A stretch of DNA of 64,000 nt, taken from positions 248,001 through 312,000 of the forward strand of contig CAVUAU010000009.1 of assembly GCA_963739625.1 (NCBI GenBank). Reading direction: 5' to 3'. The first letter of the stretch is position 1; each line of letters opens with the position of its first letter. The position numbers and the translations under genes were made by a program. The DNA is from Salinimicrobium sp963739625 (lineage in GTDB: Bacteria > Bacteroidota > Bacteroidia > Flavobacteriales > Flavobacteriaceae). Positions 51,935 through 60,995 of the stretch are shown here, piece by piece. The notes beneath the pieces were generated by a model. That model was not told the DNA's origin. It saw nothing but the letters and a program-made list of their open reading frames with translations, and made no database searches.

Positions 51935-54865
51935 ATGAGTATTAAAAATAGAATTATATGGCGGGGGCGAAATTCTTTGTCCAGCTTGACTGTTATTCTT
52001 TGTCTCTTGCTTTTTCCATTGGTGGTAAATGCACAGGAATCAAGGTCAATTAGTGGTACAGTGTATGACGACACTGGAATGCCGCTGCCGGGAGCCACAA
52101 TATTAGAAAAAGGGACGAGTAATGGGACCACTACTGACTTTAACGGCCATTTCGAATTAGAAATTACAGAAGGTAATACTGTCGAAATATCCTATGTAGG
52201 TTTTCAACCTCAGGAGTTTGTCATTACCCAAGGTATCACATCTCCTCTAATAGTTAATCTTGAATTAGATTCACAGGCCTTAGACGAAGTGGTTCTGGTA
52301 GCTGTAGGTTACGGTACGATGAGAAAGTCAGATCTTACAGGAGCTATTTCCTCAGTATCGGGGGATGAATTAGTGAAGGGTGTAATTTCTTCTACCGAAC
52401 AAGTTTTACAAGGAAAAGTTGCCGGACTTACAGTTGTACAAGGTTCTGGAGATCCAAGTAGTGGAGCAACCATGAGGTTGCGAGGAGGAACCTCCCTCAC
52501 TGCAAGCAACAATCCATTAGTAGTAGTTGATGGTATTCCAGGTGTTGATATAAATACTGTCCTGCCCACAGACATTGAATCCATTGACGTACTTAAAGAT
52601 GCATCTGCATCTGCTATCTACGGTTCCAGAGGTGCAAATGGGGTTATTATTATCACGACCAAGAGCGGGGAGTTAAGTGGTTTAGCTATTAACTACACAG
52701 GATATTCTGGTGTCAGTTTTTCTGCCAACAACATAGATATGCTTTCAGCCAATCAATGGAGAGATTATGTTCGTAAAAACGACCTTTCACAAGCAATAGA
52801 CTATGGAGGGAATACAAATTGGCAAAAGGAACTTGAGCAAACCGGGTTTACGCAGTCCCATACTATCAATTTATCTACCGGAAAGGAATTCAGTGGATTT
52901 AGAGCTTCAATTTCTTACCTGGACGATCAGGGGATAATCAAGACCACCGGACTGGAAAGATTGGCGGCAAGTGTAAACACTTATCAATATGCTCTTGATA
53001 AAGATCTGAAATTTGACATTGGTCTGACCGCAAATATGGATGAATGGCATCCGCTTGATTATAGGATATTTGAAAGAGCTTATAACTTAAATCCAACTAT
53101 TCCAGTTTATACAGACGAAGGTGATTTTAGCCAGGTTGGTGGAACTCTTTATGAGAACCCGGTAGAAATTATGACAAATCGAACAGCTGACGACAACAGA
53201 AAAAGATTGTTGGGTTACTTTAAAACGGAATACGAGTTCCTTGACCATTTTAAGGCTGTTATGAACCTTTCGTTAGAATACAATGCCCACACAGGTAACT
53301 TGTATAAACCTTCTTACGCGATCATGGAAGGAAGGACAGAAAACGGGTATGCTAATAAATCGTACGACCAGTACACTACTTCACAGTTGGAGACATATGT
53401 AAACTACGATAACAAATTCCAGGATCATAAGCTCAATGCAATGGTGGGGTATTCATTTCTCGAAAACGAATACGAAGGATTTGGAGCTCAAAGGAGTGGG
53501 TTTGAAACAGATTTATTTCTTTACAACAACTTGGGAGCTGGGCAAGATTATCGTCTGGGAGATGTCTATTCATTTAAGGGAAAATCTCGATTAATTTCAT
53601 TTTTTGCCAGAGGAAATTATTCTTTCGATAGTAGATATATGTTTACCGCAACGGTAAGAAAGGACGGTTCAAGCCGTTTCGGGAAAAATAATAAATGGGG
53701 GATTTTTCCTTCAGCCTCGGCAGCATGGCAGATTTCAAATGAAGATTTTATGAGTGAAACTGCAAATTGGCTTACCAATCTTAAAGTTAGAGCCGGTTAT
53801 GGAATTACTGGTAACCAAGAGGGAATTGGAGAATACAGGTCTCTTTCCATACTTGGAGTCGGAGGAGATAGCTATTACGATCCAAGGAGTAACACCTGGA
53901 AAGTAGCCTATTCCCCGGTACAGAATCCCAATCCGGATCTAAAATGGGAATCAACTGAACAAATCAACGTTGGTGTGGATTTCAGTCTTTTTAATCGCAT
54001 CTATGGTTCGATCGACTGGTATCAAAAATATACTAATGATCTCCTGTACACCTATGAAGTTCCACAGCCACCATATTTGGTGGGAACAATGCTCGCTAAT
54101 GTAGGAGAGCTTTCAAACAAAGGAATTGAACTTGCCCTGAATGCAGATATTATGGAAGGGGAGACATTTTCTTGGGATGCTAATTTCAACCTGTCAAGCA
54201 ATAAACAGAAGATTGAAAAACTTTCTAACCAGATCTATGAAACGGATGTGATCTACAGTGGTTCTCTTCATGGACTTTCTGGAATGTCTAATCAGTTTTC
54301 GCAGGTAATTAAGGAAGGTTATGCTGTCGGAACCTTCTGGGGTAGAGAATTCCTCGGGCTTGACGACAATGGTGAGTTCATTTTAAGTGAAGAGGAAACG
54401 GCTATTGGTAATGTTCAGCCGTCTTTAAATGTTGGTTTGGGAATGAATTTCCAATTGTACGACTTTGATTTTGGTTTCACCGGCTATGGAAGTTTTGGTC
54501 AAGAAGTGCTTAATGCTACTAATATGATGCTATACGACCAGCACAGACTTCCAGCTTACAATGTTCCCGATGAATCATTGTCCAGTGGAATTTCTTCCAC
54601 CCCAACTTTTTCAAGCTATTGGGTAGAAGATGCTTCGTTTTTCCGACTTCAAACGGTGACAGTAGGATATAATGTTCCTGTTGAAAATATCTTCTCCAAA
54701 TTAAGAGTTTATGTCTTAGGAGAAAACTTAGCCGTATTTACTAATTATTCAGGTGTGGATCCTGAAGTAGCAACCAGTGGACTGGCCAGTCCTGGTATCG
54801 ATAGATTTAACATTTATCCAAAGCCAACAACCGTTTCCCTGGGATTAAATGTCTCTCTGAACTAG
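51935..54865 (+). CDS. SusC/RagA-family TonB-dependent outer membrane transporter
   Basis: SusC-type barrels import oligosaccharides with a SusD lid. The 976-residue protein has a signal region (LTVILCLLLFPLVVNAQ) and a carboxypeptidase-like domain (SISGTVYDDTGMPLPGATIL). The TonB box/plug start follows (ALDEVVLVAVGYGTMRKSDL), then the plug landmark DASASAIYGSRGANGVIIIT and the barrel ending PKPTTVSLGLNVSLN. No extra signalling (STN) domain is present, so it is a plain importer, consistent with regulation by the SusR-like protein. It ends directly before susD. Confidence 0.96.
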   Translation: MSIKNRIIWRGRNSLSSLTVILCLLLFPLVVNAQESRSISGTVYDDTGMPLPGATILEKGTSNGTTTDFNGHFELEITEGNTVEISYVGFQPQEFVITQGITSPLIVNLELDSQALDEVVLVAVGYGTMRKSDLTGAISSVSGDELVKGVISSTEQVLQGKVAGLTVVQGSGDPSSGATMRLRGGTSLTASNNPLVVVDGIPGVDINTVLPTDIESIDVLKDASASAIYGSRGANGVIIITTKSGELSGLAINYTGYSGVSFSANNIDMLSANQWRDYVRKNDLSQAIDYGGNTNWQKELEQTGFTQSHTINLSTGKEFSGFRASISYLDDQGIIKTTGLERLAASVNTYQYALDKDLKFDIGLTANMDEWHPLDYRIFERAYNLNPTIPVYTDEGDFSQVGGTLYENPVEIMTNRTADDNRKRLLGYFKTEYEFLDHFKAVMNLSLEYNAHTGNLYKPSYAIMEGRTENGYANKSYDQYTTSQLETYVNYDNKFQDHKLNAMVGYSFLENEYEGFGAQRSGFETDLFLYNNLGAGQDYRLGDVYSFKGKSRLISFFARGNYSFDSRYMFTATVRKDGSSRFGKNNKWGIFPSASAAWQISNEDFMSETANWLTNLKVRAGYGITGNQEGIGEYRSLSILGVGGDSYYDPRSNTWKVAYSPVQNPNPDLKWESTEQINVGVDFSLFNRIYGSIDWYQKYTNDLLYTYEVPQPPYLVGTMLANVGELSNKGIELALNADIMEGETFSWDANFNLSSNKQKIEKLSNQIYETDVIYSGSLHGLSGMSNQFSQVIKEGYAVGTFWGREFLGLDDNGEFILSEEETAIGNVQPSLNVGLGMNFQLYDFDFGFTGYGSFGQEVLNATNMMLYDQHRLPAYNVPDESLSSGISSTPTFSSYWVEDASFFRLQTVTVGYNVPVENIFSKLRVYVLGENLAVFTNYSGVDPEVATSGLASPGIDRFNIYPKPTTVSLGLNVSLN

Positions 54866-54898
54866 ATGAGAACCATTACAAAATTAAAAGGCAAAAAC

Positions 54899-56401
54899 AT
54901 GAAACTTAAAATAGCAAGTATACTTTTTAGTAGTATTTTTCTGTATTCCTCGTGTACAACTTTAGACGAAGAGCTGTACGACAAGGTACAGGATAAAAAC
55001 TTTGGACAAACCCCTTCTGAGGTAGAGGCTCTTGTTGGAGGTGCATATTCTTCTCTCCGCGGCTTTAAAGATAATATTTCAACTTCGTACCCAACAAGTG
55101 AATACCTGTTCTTCCTAAACGAGGTTGCTTCTGATGAAGCAACAATTCCAACCAGAGGAACCGATTGGTATGACGGAGGTCAATATCAGGAGACGCAAAG
55201 ACATACGTGGGATGCGAACAACGGGATGATACTTTCTGCATGGAGATATAATTATACAGGTATTGCTAAAATCAATTCCATTATTTTTCAGATAGACCAA
55301 TCGGAACTTTCGGAAGAAGCAAAAACACCTATTAAGGCTGAGCTTCGAGCCGTTAGAGCCTATTACTATTATCTCCTGTTGGATATGTTCGGAAATGTTC
55401 CAATAGTTACAGATTTTGAAGACCAGGAACTCCCCGCAAATTCTTCAAGAGAGGAAGTTTTTGATTTTGTAGAAAGAGAATTATTGGAATCAATTCCTTA
55501 TTTATCCTCAGAAATTGAATATTCCAAATTCACCCAAAACGTGGCCTATTCCCTTTTGGCACGACTTTATTTGAATTCTGAAGCCTTTGTGGGTGTTCCG
55601 AGATGGCAAGATTGTATAGATGCCTGCAGAAATGTCACAGGTTACAGCCTTGAACCTGATTATTTCGCCAATTTTATTACCGAAAATCAGACTTCAACAG
55701 AAATAATTTTAGCCATTCCTTATGATTCAGATGCGGGTACTCTAGGAAACTATTTGAATTCTATGTCGGCCCATTACCTGCACAGGTTTACAATATCACC
55801 AACAGGTAATTACCCTTGGAGCGCTAATGGAATCTCCGGTCAGCCGGGAGTGTACTCTTCATTTGAAGATAATGATGTTAGAAAACGTTCTTTCCTTGAA
55901 GGGGAACAGATTCATTTGGGTACTGGTTCTGTACTTATCATGGATAATGGAGAACCTTTGATATATACAGAAGAAATTAAAAACTTTGAAAATGCTTCAC
56001 AAAATGCAGGCGTTAGATTAAATAAATACGAACAAAAACCAGGAGAAACCTGGGAGAGAGATCATGATTGGGTAGTTATCAGGTATGCCGAAATTTTAAT
56101 GATGCAGGCCGAAAGTTATGTTCGTATGGGATCACCAGAGCTTGCTAGACCCTTTATTGATCAAATTACCGCTCGTGCAGGAACAGAAACTCCCGCAACT
56201 ATAGATTTGGATTATCTGAATAAGGAACTGTTAAGAGAATTTGTTTTTGAAGGTAAAAGAAGAACAGACAATATCAGGTTTGGAACCTACTTTCAACCAT
56301 GGTGGGAAAAGGGTTCAACTCCAAAGTTCCGGGGAATCTTCCCTATCCCACAAGTCGAACTCGATAAAAACAACAATTTGGTGCAGAATCCCGGGTATTA
56401 G
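54899..56401 (+). CDS. SusD/RagB-family glycan-binding lipoprotein
   Basis: SusD is the surface lid of the SusC importer. The chosen ATG gives the lipoprotein signal MKLKIASILFSSIFLYSSC; a closer ATG at 54866 (next to the susC stop) would add MRTITKLKGKN and is the alternative. Helical TPR-like blocks (FQIDQSELSEEAKTPIKAEL, RAVRAYYYYLLLDMFGNVPI), VAYSLLARLYLNSEAFVG and the C-terminal RYAEILMMQAESYVRMG ... FEGKRRTDNIRFG ... FPIPQVELDKNNNLVQNPGY are typical. It is paired with SusC upstream. Confidence 0.96.
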   Translation: MKLKIASILFSSIFLYSSCTTLDEELYDKVQDKNFGQTPSEVEALVGGAYSSLRGFKDNISTSYPTSEYLFFLNEVASDEATIPTRGTDWYDGGQYQETQRHTWDANNGMILSAWRYNYTGIAKINSIIFQIDQSELSEEAKTPIKAELRAVRAYYYYLLLDMFGNVPIVTDFEDQELPANSSREEVFDFVERELLESIPYLSSEIEYSKFTQNVAYSLLARLYLNSEAFVGVPRWQDCIDACRNVTGYSLEPDYFANFITENQTSTEIILAIPYDSDAGTLGNYLNSMSAHYLHRFTISPTGNYPWSANGISGQPGVYSSFEDNDVRKRSFLEGEQIHLGTGSVLIMDNGEPLIYTEEIKNFENASQNAGVRLNKYEQKPGETWERDHDWVVIRYAEILMMQAESYVRMGSPELARPFIDQITARAGTETPATIDLDYLNKELLREFVFEGKRRTDNIRFGTYFQPWWEKGSTPKFRGIFPIPQVELDKNNNLVQNPGY

Positions 56402-56435
56402 ATCCGGGTTTTGCCTCATTTAAAATATTTTTGAA

Positions 56436-57689
56436 ATGAAAAAAATGATCAACCTTTTACTAAATAGCTGTTTTGGAATTCTTTCCATCCTCATGATGTT
56501 TGGTTGTGATAATGACTCTCCTTCCGAAAGTAATACGAAGGTAGAAGAATTTGATCCAGTACCTCTGGCAAAAACCAATGACACCAAGGTCTTTATGCAT
56601 TACATGACGTGGTTTGAAACAAATGAAAGCAGCAGTAATAATCAATGGGGTTACCACTGGACTATGCAGAACCAGAATCCCGACAACATCGATGGTAACG
56701 GAAGAAGAGAAATTGCCTCTCACTACTATCCCCTTATCGGTCCCTACCATTCAGGAGACAAGGATGTTATAGAATATCACCTCTTATTAATGAAATATTC
56801 CGGAATCGATGGAATACTTATCGACTGGTACGGCACCTATGATGTTAATGACTTTTCTATGGTGCGGGAAAATACTGAACAAGTAGTAGAGATGATGGAC
56901 GAAGTGGGACTTGATTACGCAATTGTCTACGAAGACCGTTTCCTAAATACTGTGGTCAATGCACAAATGGCCCCTACCCCAGAGAGTGCAGCAAAAAGGG
57001 ATATGCGATATTTGGAGTCGAATTTCTTTTCAGATTCCAACTACATTAAAATAGATAACAACCCACTATTAATGGTCTTTGGACCTATCACTTTGGAGAC
57101 ACCAGAACAATGGACAGAAGTATTCAGCACCCTAAGTACACCGCCAACGTTTCTAACTCTATGGGATAGCTCATCTGAAGCTGGTGAAAACGCCCAAGGT
57201 GAATATGCTTGGGTTTATGAAGATAACTCTTACCTGCAAAATTTCTACACGAATACTCTTCCTTCTTTGGAAATTGGAATGGGAGGTGCTTATCCTGGTT
57301 TTCACGATTTTTATCAGGAAGGTGGATCTTCAAGCAGCATTGGGTGGACAATTGAACATGATAATGGCGCTACTCTCGACCAGACCCTTCAAATGGCCGC
57401 TAATAATGACCTTGATTATTTACAATTAATTACCTGGAATGACTTTGGAGAAGGGACTATGTTTGAACCAACAGAAGAATTTGGTTTTTCTTACCTAAAA
57501 GAAGTAAGAGACTTCACAGGGGCCGAAATGAATGAAAATGTCTTTGAAGAAATACTGCAACTTTTTAGGTTCAGAAAAGAATATGAAGGAAATGCCTCTG
57601 TTCAAAGAAAATTAGATCAGGCATTCGAATATTTTGCTTCTGTGCAACCGGAGAAGGCGATCGCTGTATTAAACACCATTGGAAACTGA
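56436..57689 (+). CDS. GH71/GH99-like glycoside hydrolase lipoprotein
   Basis: This 417-residue lipoprotein (lipobox SILMMFGC) has the TIM-barrel start VFMHYMTWFETNESSSNNQW and YYPLIGPYHSGDKDVIEYHL, then IDGILIDWYGTYDVND. The C-terminal block is LQLITWNDFGEGTMFEP. GH99 enzymes use two Glu in a WNEWxEGTxIEP-type motif; here the first position is Asp336 and the second is Glu339. This places it in the broader GH71/99-like group rather than classic GH99 alpha-mannosidases. Beside GH97 and a SusR-like regulator an endo-acting alpha-glucanase role is plausible. Activity is unproven. Confidence 0.78.
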   Translation: MKKMINLLLNSCFGILSILMMFGCDNDSPSESNTKVEEFDPVPLAKTNDTKVFMHYMTWFETNESSSNNQWGYHWTMQNQNPDNIDGNGRREIASHYYPLIGPYHSGDKDVIEYHLLLMKYSGIDGILIDWYGTYDVNDFSMVRENTEQVVEMMDEVGLDYAIVYEDRFLNTVVNAQMAPTPESAAKRDMRYLESNFFSDSNYIKIDNNPLLMVFGPITLETPEQWTEVFSTLSTPPTFLTLWDSSSEAGENAQGEYAWVYEDNSYLQNFYTNTLPSLEIGMGGAYPGFHDFYQEGGSSSSIGWTIEHDNGATLDQTLQMAANNDLDYLQLITWNDFGEGTMFEPTEEFGFSYLKEVRDFTGAEMNENVFEEILQLFRFRKEYEGNASVQRKLDQAFEYFASVQPEKAIAVLNTIGN

Positions 57690-57712
57690 TATTGCTTTAT
57701 TACCTGCTTTTT

Positions 57713-59731
57713 ATGAAAACGAAAAAAAAATTACACATAAACTTTATTTGGATTGCGCTCTTAGCTTTGAGTGTCGTTTCTTGTGTTGAGAAAGAAGTTT
57801 CCATTAGTTCACCAGACTCAGCCAATAAATTGACCTTTTCTCTTGATAATGAAGGAATCCCTTATTACAGTCTTATTTCAGGAGAGGAAGTAATTATAGC
57901 ACCTTCAAAAATGGGTTTTGACTTCGAAGAATCACCTTCTATGAACCAAGGATTTGAAATTATATCATCAGAATCGACTTCAGTCGATGAAACCTGGGAA
58001 CAACCATGGGGAGAATTTAAAGACGTTCAGGATAAGCACAATCAACTAATTGTTCACCTTAAGGAAAAAGAAGATCCTCACAGATTAATGGATGTCATTT
58101 TTCGTGTTTTTGACGATGGAGTTGGTTACCGTTATTCTTTTCCTGAACAACCGAATTTGAAAAAGGTGAAAATTTCTGAAGAGCTAACCGAGTTCAGTTT
58201 TACGGAAGAGCCGAATGTTTGGTGGATACCCGTACACTCTGAAAATAGCTACTATGAAAGCTTCTACAGAAAAAGTCCAATGAACCAAACAGATACAATC
58301 AATACTCCCGCCACCTTCGAAACAAAATCCGGTAAGTTTTTGGCCATTCACGAAGCAAATTTGACGGACTTTGCTTCAATGACTTTATTGAACACTACCG
58401 ACAATACGTATAAAAGTGAATTGGTTCCTTGGGCCAATGGTGTGAAAGTTTATGCAGAGGCACCATTTGTGACTCCCTGGAGGACCATCATTGTTTCGGA
58501 TAACCCTGGTGGGCTCATGACCTCAACTCTAATGTTGAACCTAAATGAGCCTTCTGAGATTGAAAATGTTTCCTGGATCGAACCGTCGAAATACCTGGGA
58601 ATCTGGTGGGGTATGCACCTTGAAAAGTTTACCTGGGGACAGGGTGAAAAACATGGAGCAACAACAAAAAACACGAAGCAGTATATTGATTTTGCTGCTG
58701 AAAATGATTTTGATGGAGTTCTAGTTGAAGGATGGAACGTGGGATGGGATGGAGACTGGACCGCCGATGGAACCGCCTTCAGTTTTACTCAAGCCTATCC
58801 TGATTTTGATCTTGAGGAAATTTCTGAATATGCAGCGACTAAAAATGTTCGCTTAATTGGGCACCACGAAACAGCAGGTGCGGCTAAACATTACGAAAAC
58901 CAGTTGGATGACGCCTTTGCATTATATAATAAATTAGGAGTTAATACGGTGAAAACCGGGTATGTGAACAAATATCTTGATAACAAAGAGTGGCATGACA
59001 GTCAGTATGGAGTTCGTCATTATAGAAATGTAGTTGAGACTGCAGCCAGGTATAATATTATGATAGATAATCATGAGCCTGTTAAGGGCACAGGATTGCA
59101 GCGTACTTACCCCAATTTGATGACCCAAGAAGGTGGAAGGGGACAGGAATATAATGCTTGGTCAGCTGATGGAGGTAATACTCCTGAACACACCACAGTA
59201 CTTCCTTTTACAAGAATGTTAGCTGGCCCCTTTGACTTTACTCCGGGAAATTTTGATTTTGATTATGAAACAACAAATCATGCAAAAGTGCAGACCACTT
59301 TAGCCAAGCAACTGGCTCTTTATGTAGTCATTTTTAGTCCTCTTCAAATGGCTTCAGATCTTCCAGAAAATTATGAAGGAAAACCCGAATTTGAATTTAT
59401 CAAAGAAGTTCCAACGATTTGGGCAGATACAAAGGTGTTGAATGCAGAAATAGGAAATTATGCTACTGTTGTCAGGAAAGATTGGGACAGCGAAAACTGG
59501 TATCTCGGTTCAATTACTGATGAAAAAGCCAGAGATCTTAACGTCTCCTTAGAGTTCTTAGAACCAGGCGAAAAATATGAGGCCGAAATTTTTGAAGATG
59601 GTGAAGATGCCGATTATAAAACTAATCCCTACCCGGTGAAGATTTCTAGACAAACAGTGGACAACACTACAACTTTAAAGCTTAATCTTCAGCCCGGCGG
59701 AGGAACAGCGATAAAGTTTCATCCACTTTAG
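57713..59731 (+). CDS. GH97 alpha-glucosidase (SusB-like, inverting type)
   Basis: GH97 enzymes release glucose or galactose from alpha-glycosides. ATG 57713 starts a lipoprotein signal (LALSVVSC), giving 672 residues. Glu386 (HHET), Glu455 (NHEPVKGTG), Glu473 and Glu479 (QEGGRGQEY) have exactly the spacing I recall for SusB Glu439, Glu508, Glu526 and Glu532. The retaining galactosidase branch has an Asp nucleophile in a VKxD motif; here that site reads TVKTGYVNKY with Gly, as in inverting SusB. RTYPN and VLPFTRMLAGPFDFTPG are further family marks. It is the last gene of the locus. Confidence 0.92.
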   Translation: MKTKKKLHINFIWIALLALSVVSCVEKEVSISSPDSANKLTFSLDNEGIPYYSLISGEEVIIAPSKMGFDFEESPSMNQGFEIISSESTSVDETWEQPWGEFKDVQDKHNQLIVHLKEKEDPHRLMDVIFRVFDDGVGYRYSFPEQPNLKKVKISEELTEFSFTEEPNVWWIPVHSENSYYESFYRKSPMNQTDTINTPATFETKSGKFLAIHEANLTDFASMTLLNTTDNTYKSELVPWANGVKVYAEAPFVTPWRTIIVSDNPGGLMTSTLMLNLNEPSEIENVSWIEPSKYLGIWWGMHLEKFTWGQGEKHGATTKNTKQYIDFAAENDFDGVLVEGWNVGWDGDWTADGTAFSFTQAYPDFDLEEISEYAATKNVRLIGHHETAGAAKHYENQLDDAFALYNKLGVNTVKTGYVNKYLDNKEWHDSQYGVRHYRNVVETAARYNIMIDNHEPVKGTGLQRTYPNLMTQEGGRGQEYNAWSADGGNTPEHTTVLPFTRMLAGPFDFTPGNFDFDYETTNHAKVQTTLAKQLALYVVIFSPLQMASDLPENYEGKPEFEFIKEVPTIWADTKVLNAEIGNYATVVRKDWDSENWYLGSITDEKARDLNVSLEFLEPGEKYEAEIFEDGEDADYKTNPYPVKISRQTVDNTTTLKLNLQPGGGTAIKFHPL

Positions 59732-59763
59732 AGATCGGTTGTTGTAGAGTAGTTGTTTTTTAG

Positions 59764-59799
59764 ACACCCCAAAAAGTTATTTTTTGGGGTGTTTTTTTT
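59764..59799 (+). terminator. Intrinsic terminator of the glycan locus
   Basis: ACACCCCAAAAA, loop GTTAT and TTTTTGGGGTGT form a perfect 12-bp stem followed by T8. Confidence 0.92.
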
Positions 59800-60072
59800 G
59801 ATTATTGTGGAGAATTTCTAGTCCTAAGGAAAGAGCATCACCTTCTTCTTTCCACCTTTTAATCTATATTTGTTTCACTCCTTCCCTACAGGTATAAATT
59901 AAAGCGTATAAAACCTGCGAAATCCTAGAGAATTTTGAAGCTGTTAGCGTCATTCGCATTGTGGCCCACGGCTAAATGCTGAAAGCTAAAGGCTAACTCT
60001 TAAAATTATCTTAACTTTAGTGCAGTTAATCTGTCTTAAGGACAACAATAAAAAGAACAACTTGCCCCCTAA
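59800..60072. other. Gap between the glycan locus and the restriction remnant
   Basis: No gene is supported. The last 70 bp before 60073 are AT-rich and could keep the former hsdM promoter. A run of similar short words (GCTAAATGCTGAAAGCTAAAGGCTAA, in parts) near 59970-59996 is low-complexity sequence only. Confidence 0.5.
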
Positions 60073-60771
60073 ATGGCAAAAGCAGACATTGATTTTGAAA
60101 AAGAACTCTGGGATGCGGCGAACGAACTACGTGGCGCGGTATCTGAGAATAACTATAAAAACTACATCCTCCCCCTTGAAATTGTGGACCTGGCAAAAAT
60201 GTACAACCTGGACAAGATCGATATTTCCATAGTTGACGATAAGTTCCAGGCCATTGTAAAGGAAAAAGGCGACGAGAACATCAAAGTAGAATTGCTGCGC
60301 AGGATCATTAATGACGAGATACGGGTGCGAATGCCAAAGAACATCCGCATGCGAAAGCTGAAAGACGAGCTGGAAAAAGTGCTGAGCAACTACCACCGGA
60401 ATTCTTTGGATTCCATAGCTGCAATAAAGCACCTACTGGACATCGCAAATGAATTTCAGCAGGATGACATCAGGACCAGGCAACTCGGTTTAACCGAAGA
60501 TGAGCTGGCATTCTATGATCTCTTATCGGCCAACGAAAAGCTCCTCAACCAATCCGGCCCCATCCAGGACCTGGTGCATACTGTAGTGAACTCAGTCAAG
60601 AAAAACCTCCAGCTCGACTGGACCAAAAAAGAAGACGCCCGCGCCGCCATTCGGTTAGCCGTGAAAAAAGAATTACGGGGAAAAGTACCATTTTCGGAAC
60701 TTGATAATCTGCTAAAGGAAGTGATTGAGCAGGCAGAGGGGCAGTACAGGGACTGGCCGATGGAGGCGTAG
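60073..60771 (+). pseudogene. In-frame hsdM-hsdR deletion remnant of a type I restriction system
   Basis: The first about 36 residues (MAKADIDFEKELWDAANE, then LRGAVSENNYKNYILPL) match the N-terminus of HsdM methyltransferases, which normally continues into LxFLKYxSD. Instead the frame passes straight into the C-terminal helical domain of HsdR (DUF3387-like: VDDKFQAIVKEKGDENIKVE, LLRRIINDEIRVRMPKNIRM, NYHRNSLDSIAAIKHLLDIA). The methylase core, specificity subunit and nuclease/helicase are gone. A single deletion of about 5 kb would explain it. The 232-residue frame is intact and may be expressed, but neither catalytic activity can remain. Confidence 0.8.
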
Positions 60772-60826
60772 GATGTTCTTTGAGTAAACGGGACCGGTTT
60801 CAAAATGGTCTTAAATCTGTAAAGTA

Positions 60827-60967
60827 AAGGGCTCAATAAGGGCTCAATTGTGAAAGTGTGAAGAAAATAGAAATGCGCAATCACAATGATATCGGGCAGT
60901 TTCAGTTGGTTGGTAAGGGCTCATTAATTTCTCATAATAACAATTGTAAGGACTCATAAAGGGCTCA
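60827..60967 (+). repeat. Five AAGGGCTCA-type direct repeats beside the integrase gene
   Basis: AAGGGCTCA at 60827-60835, 60838-60846, 60915-60923 and 60959-60967, and AAGGACTCA at 60948-60956, all in the same orientation and mostly followed by an AT-rich step. They lie just past the integrase stop and are candidate arm-type binding sites for recombinase or excisionase. Confidence 0.7.
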
Positions 60968-60995
60968 TCAATGGTGAAGAATGAAGGCATCTTGC

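Noticed and set aside
60827..60967. CRISPR array
   Set aside because: The repeats are only 9 bp, irregularly spaced (from 2 to 68 bp apart) and lack cas genes.
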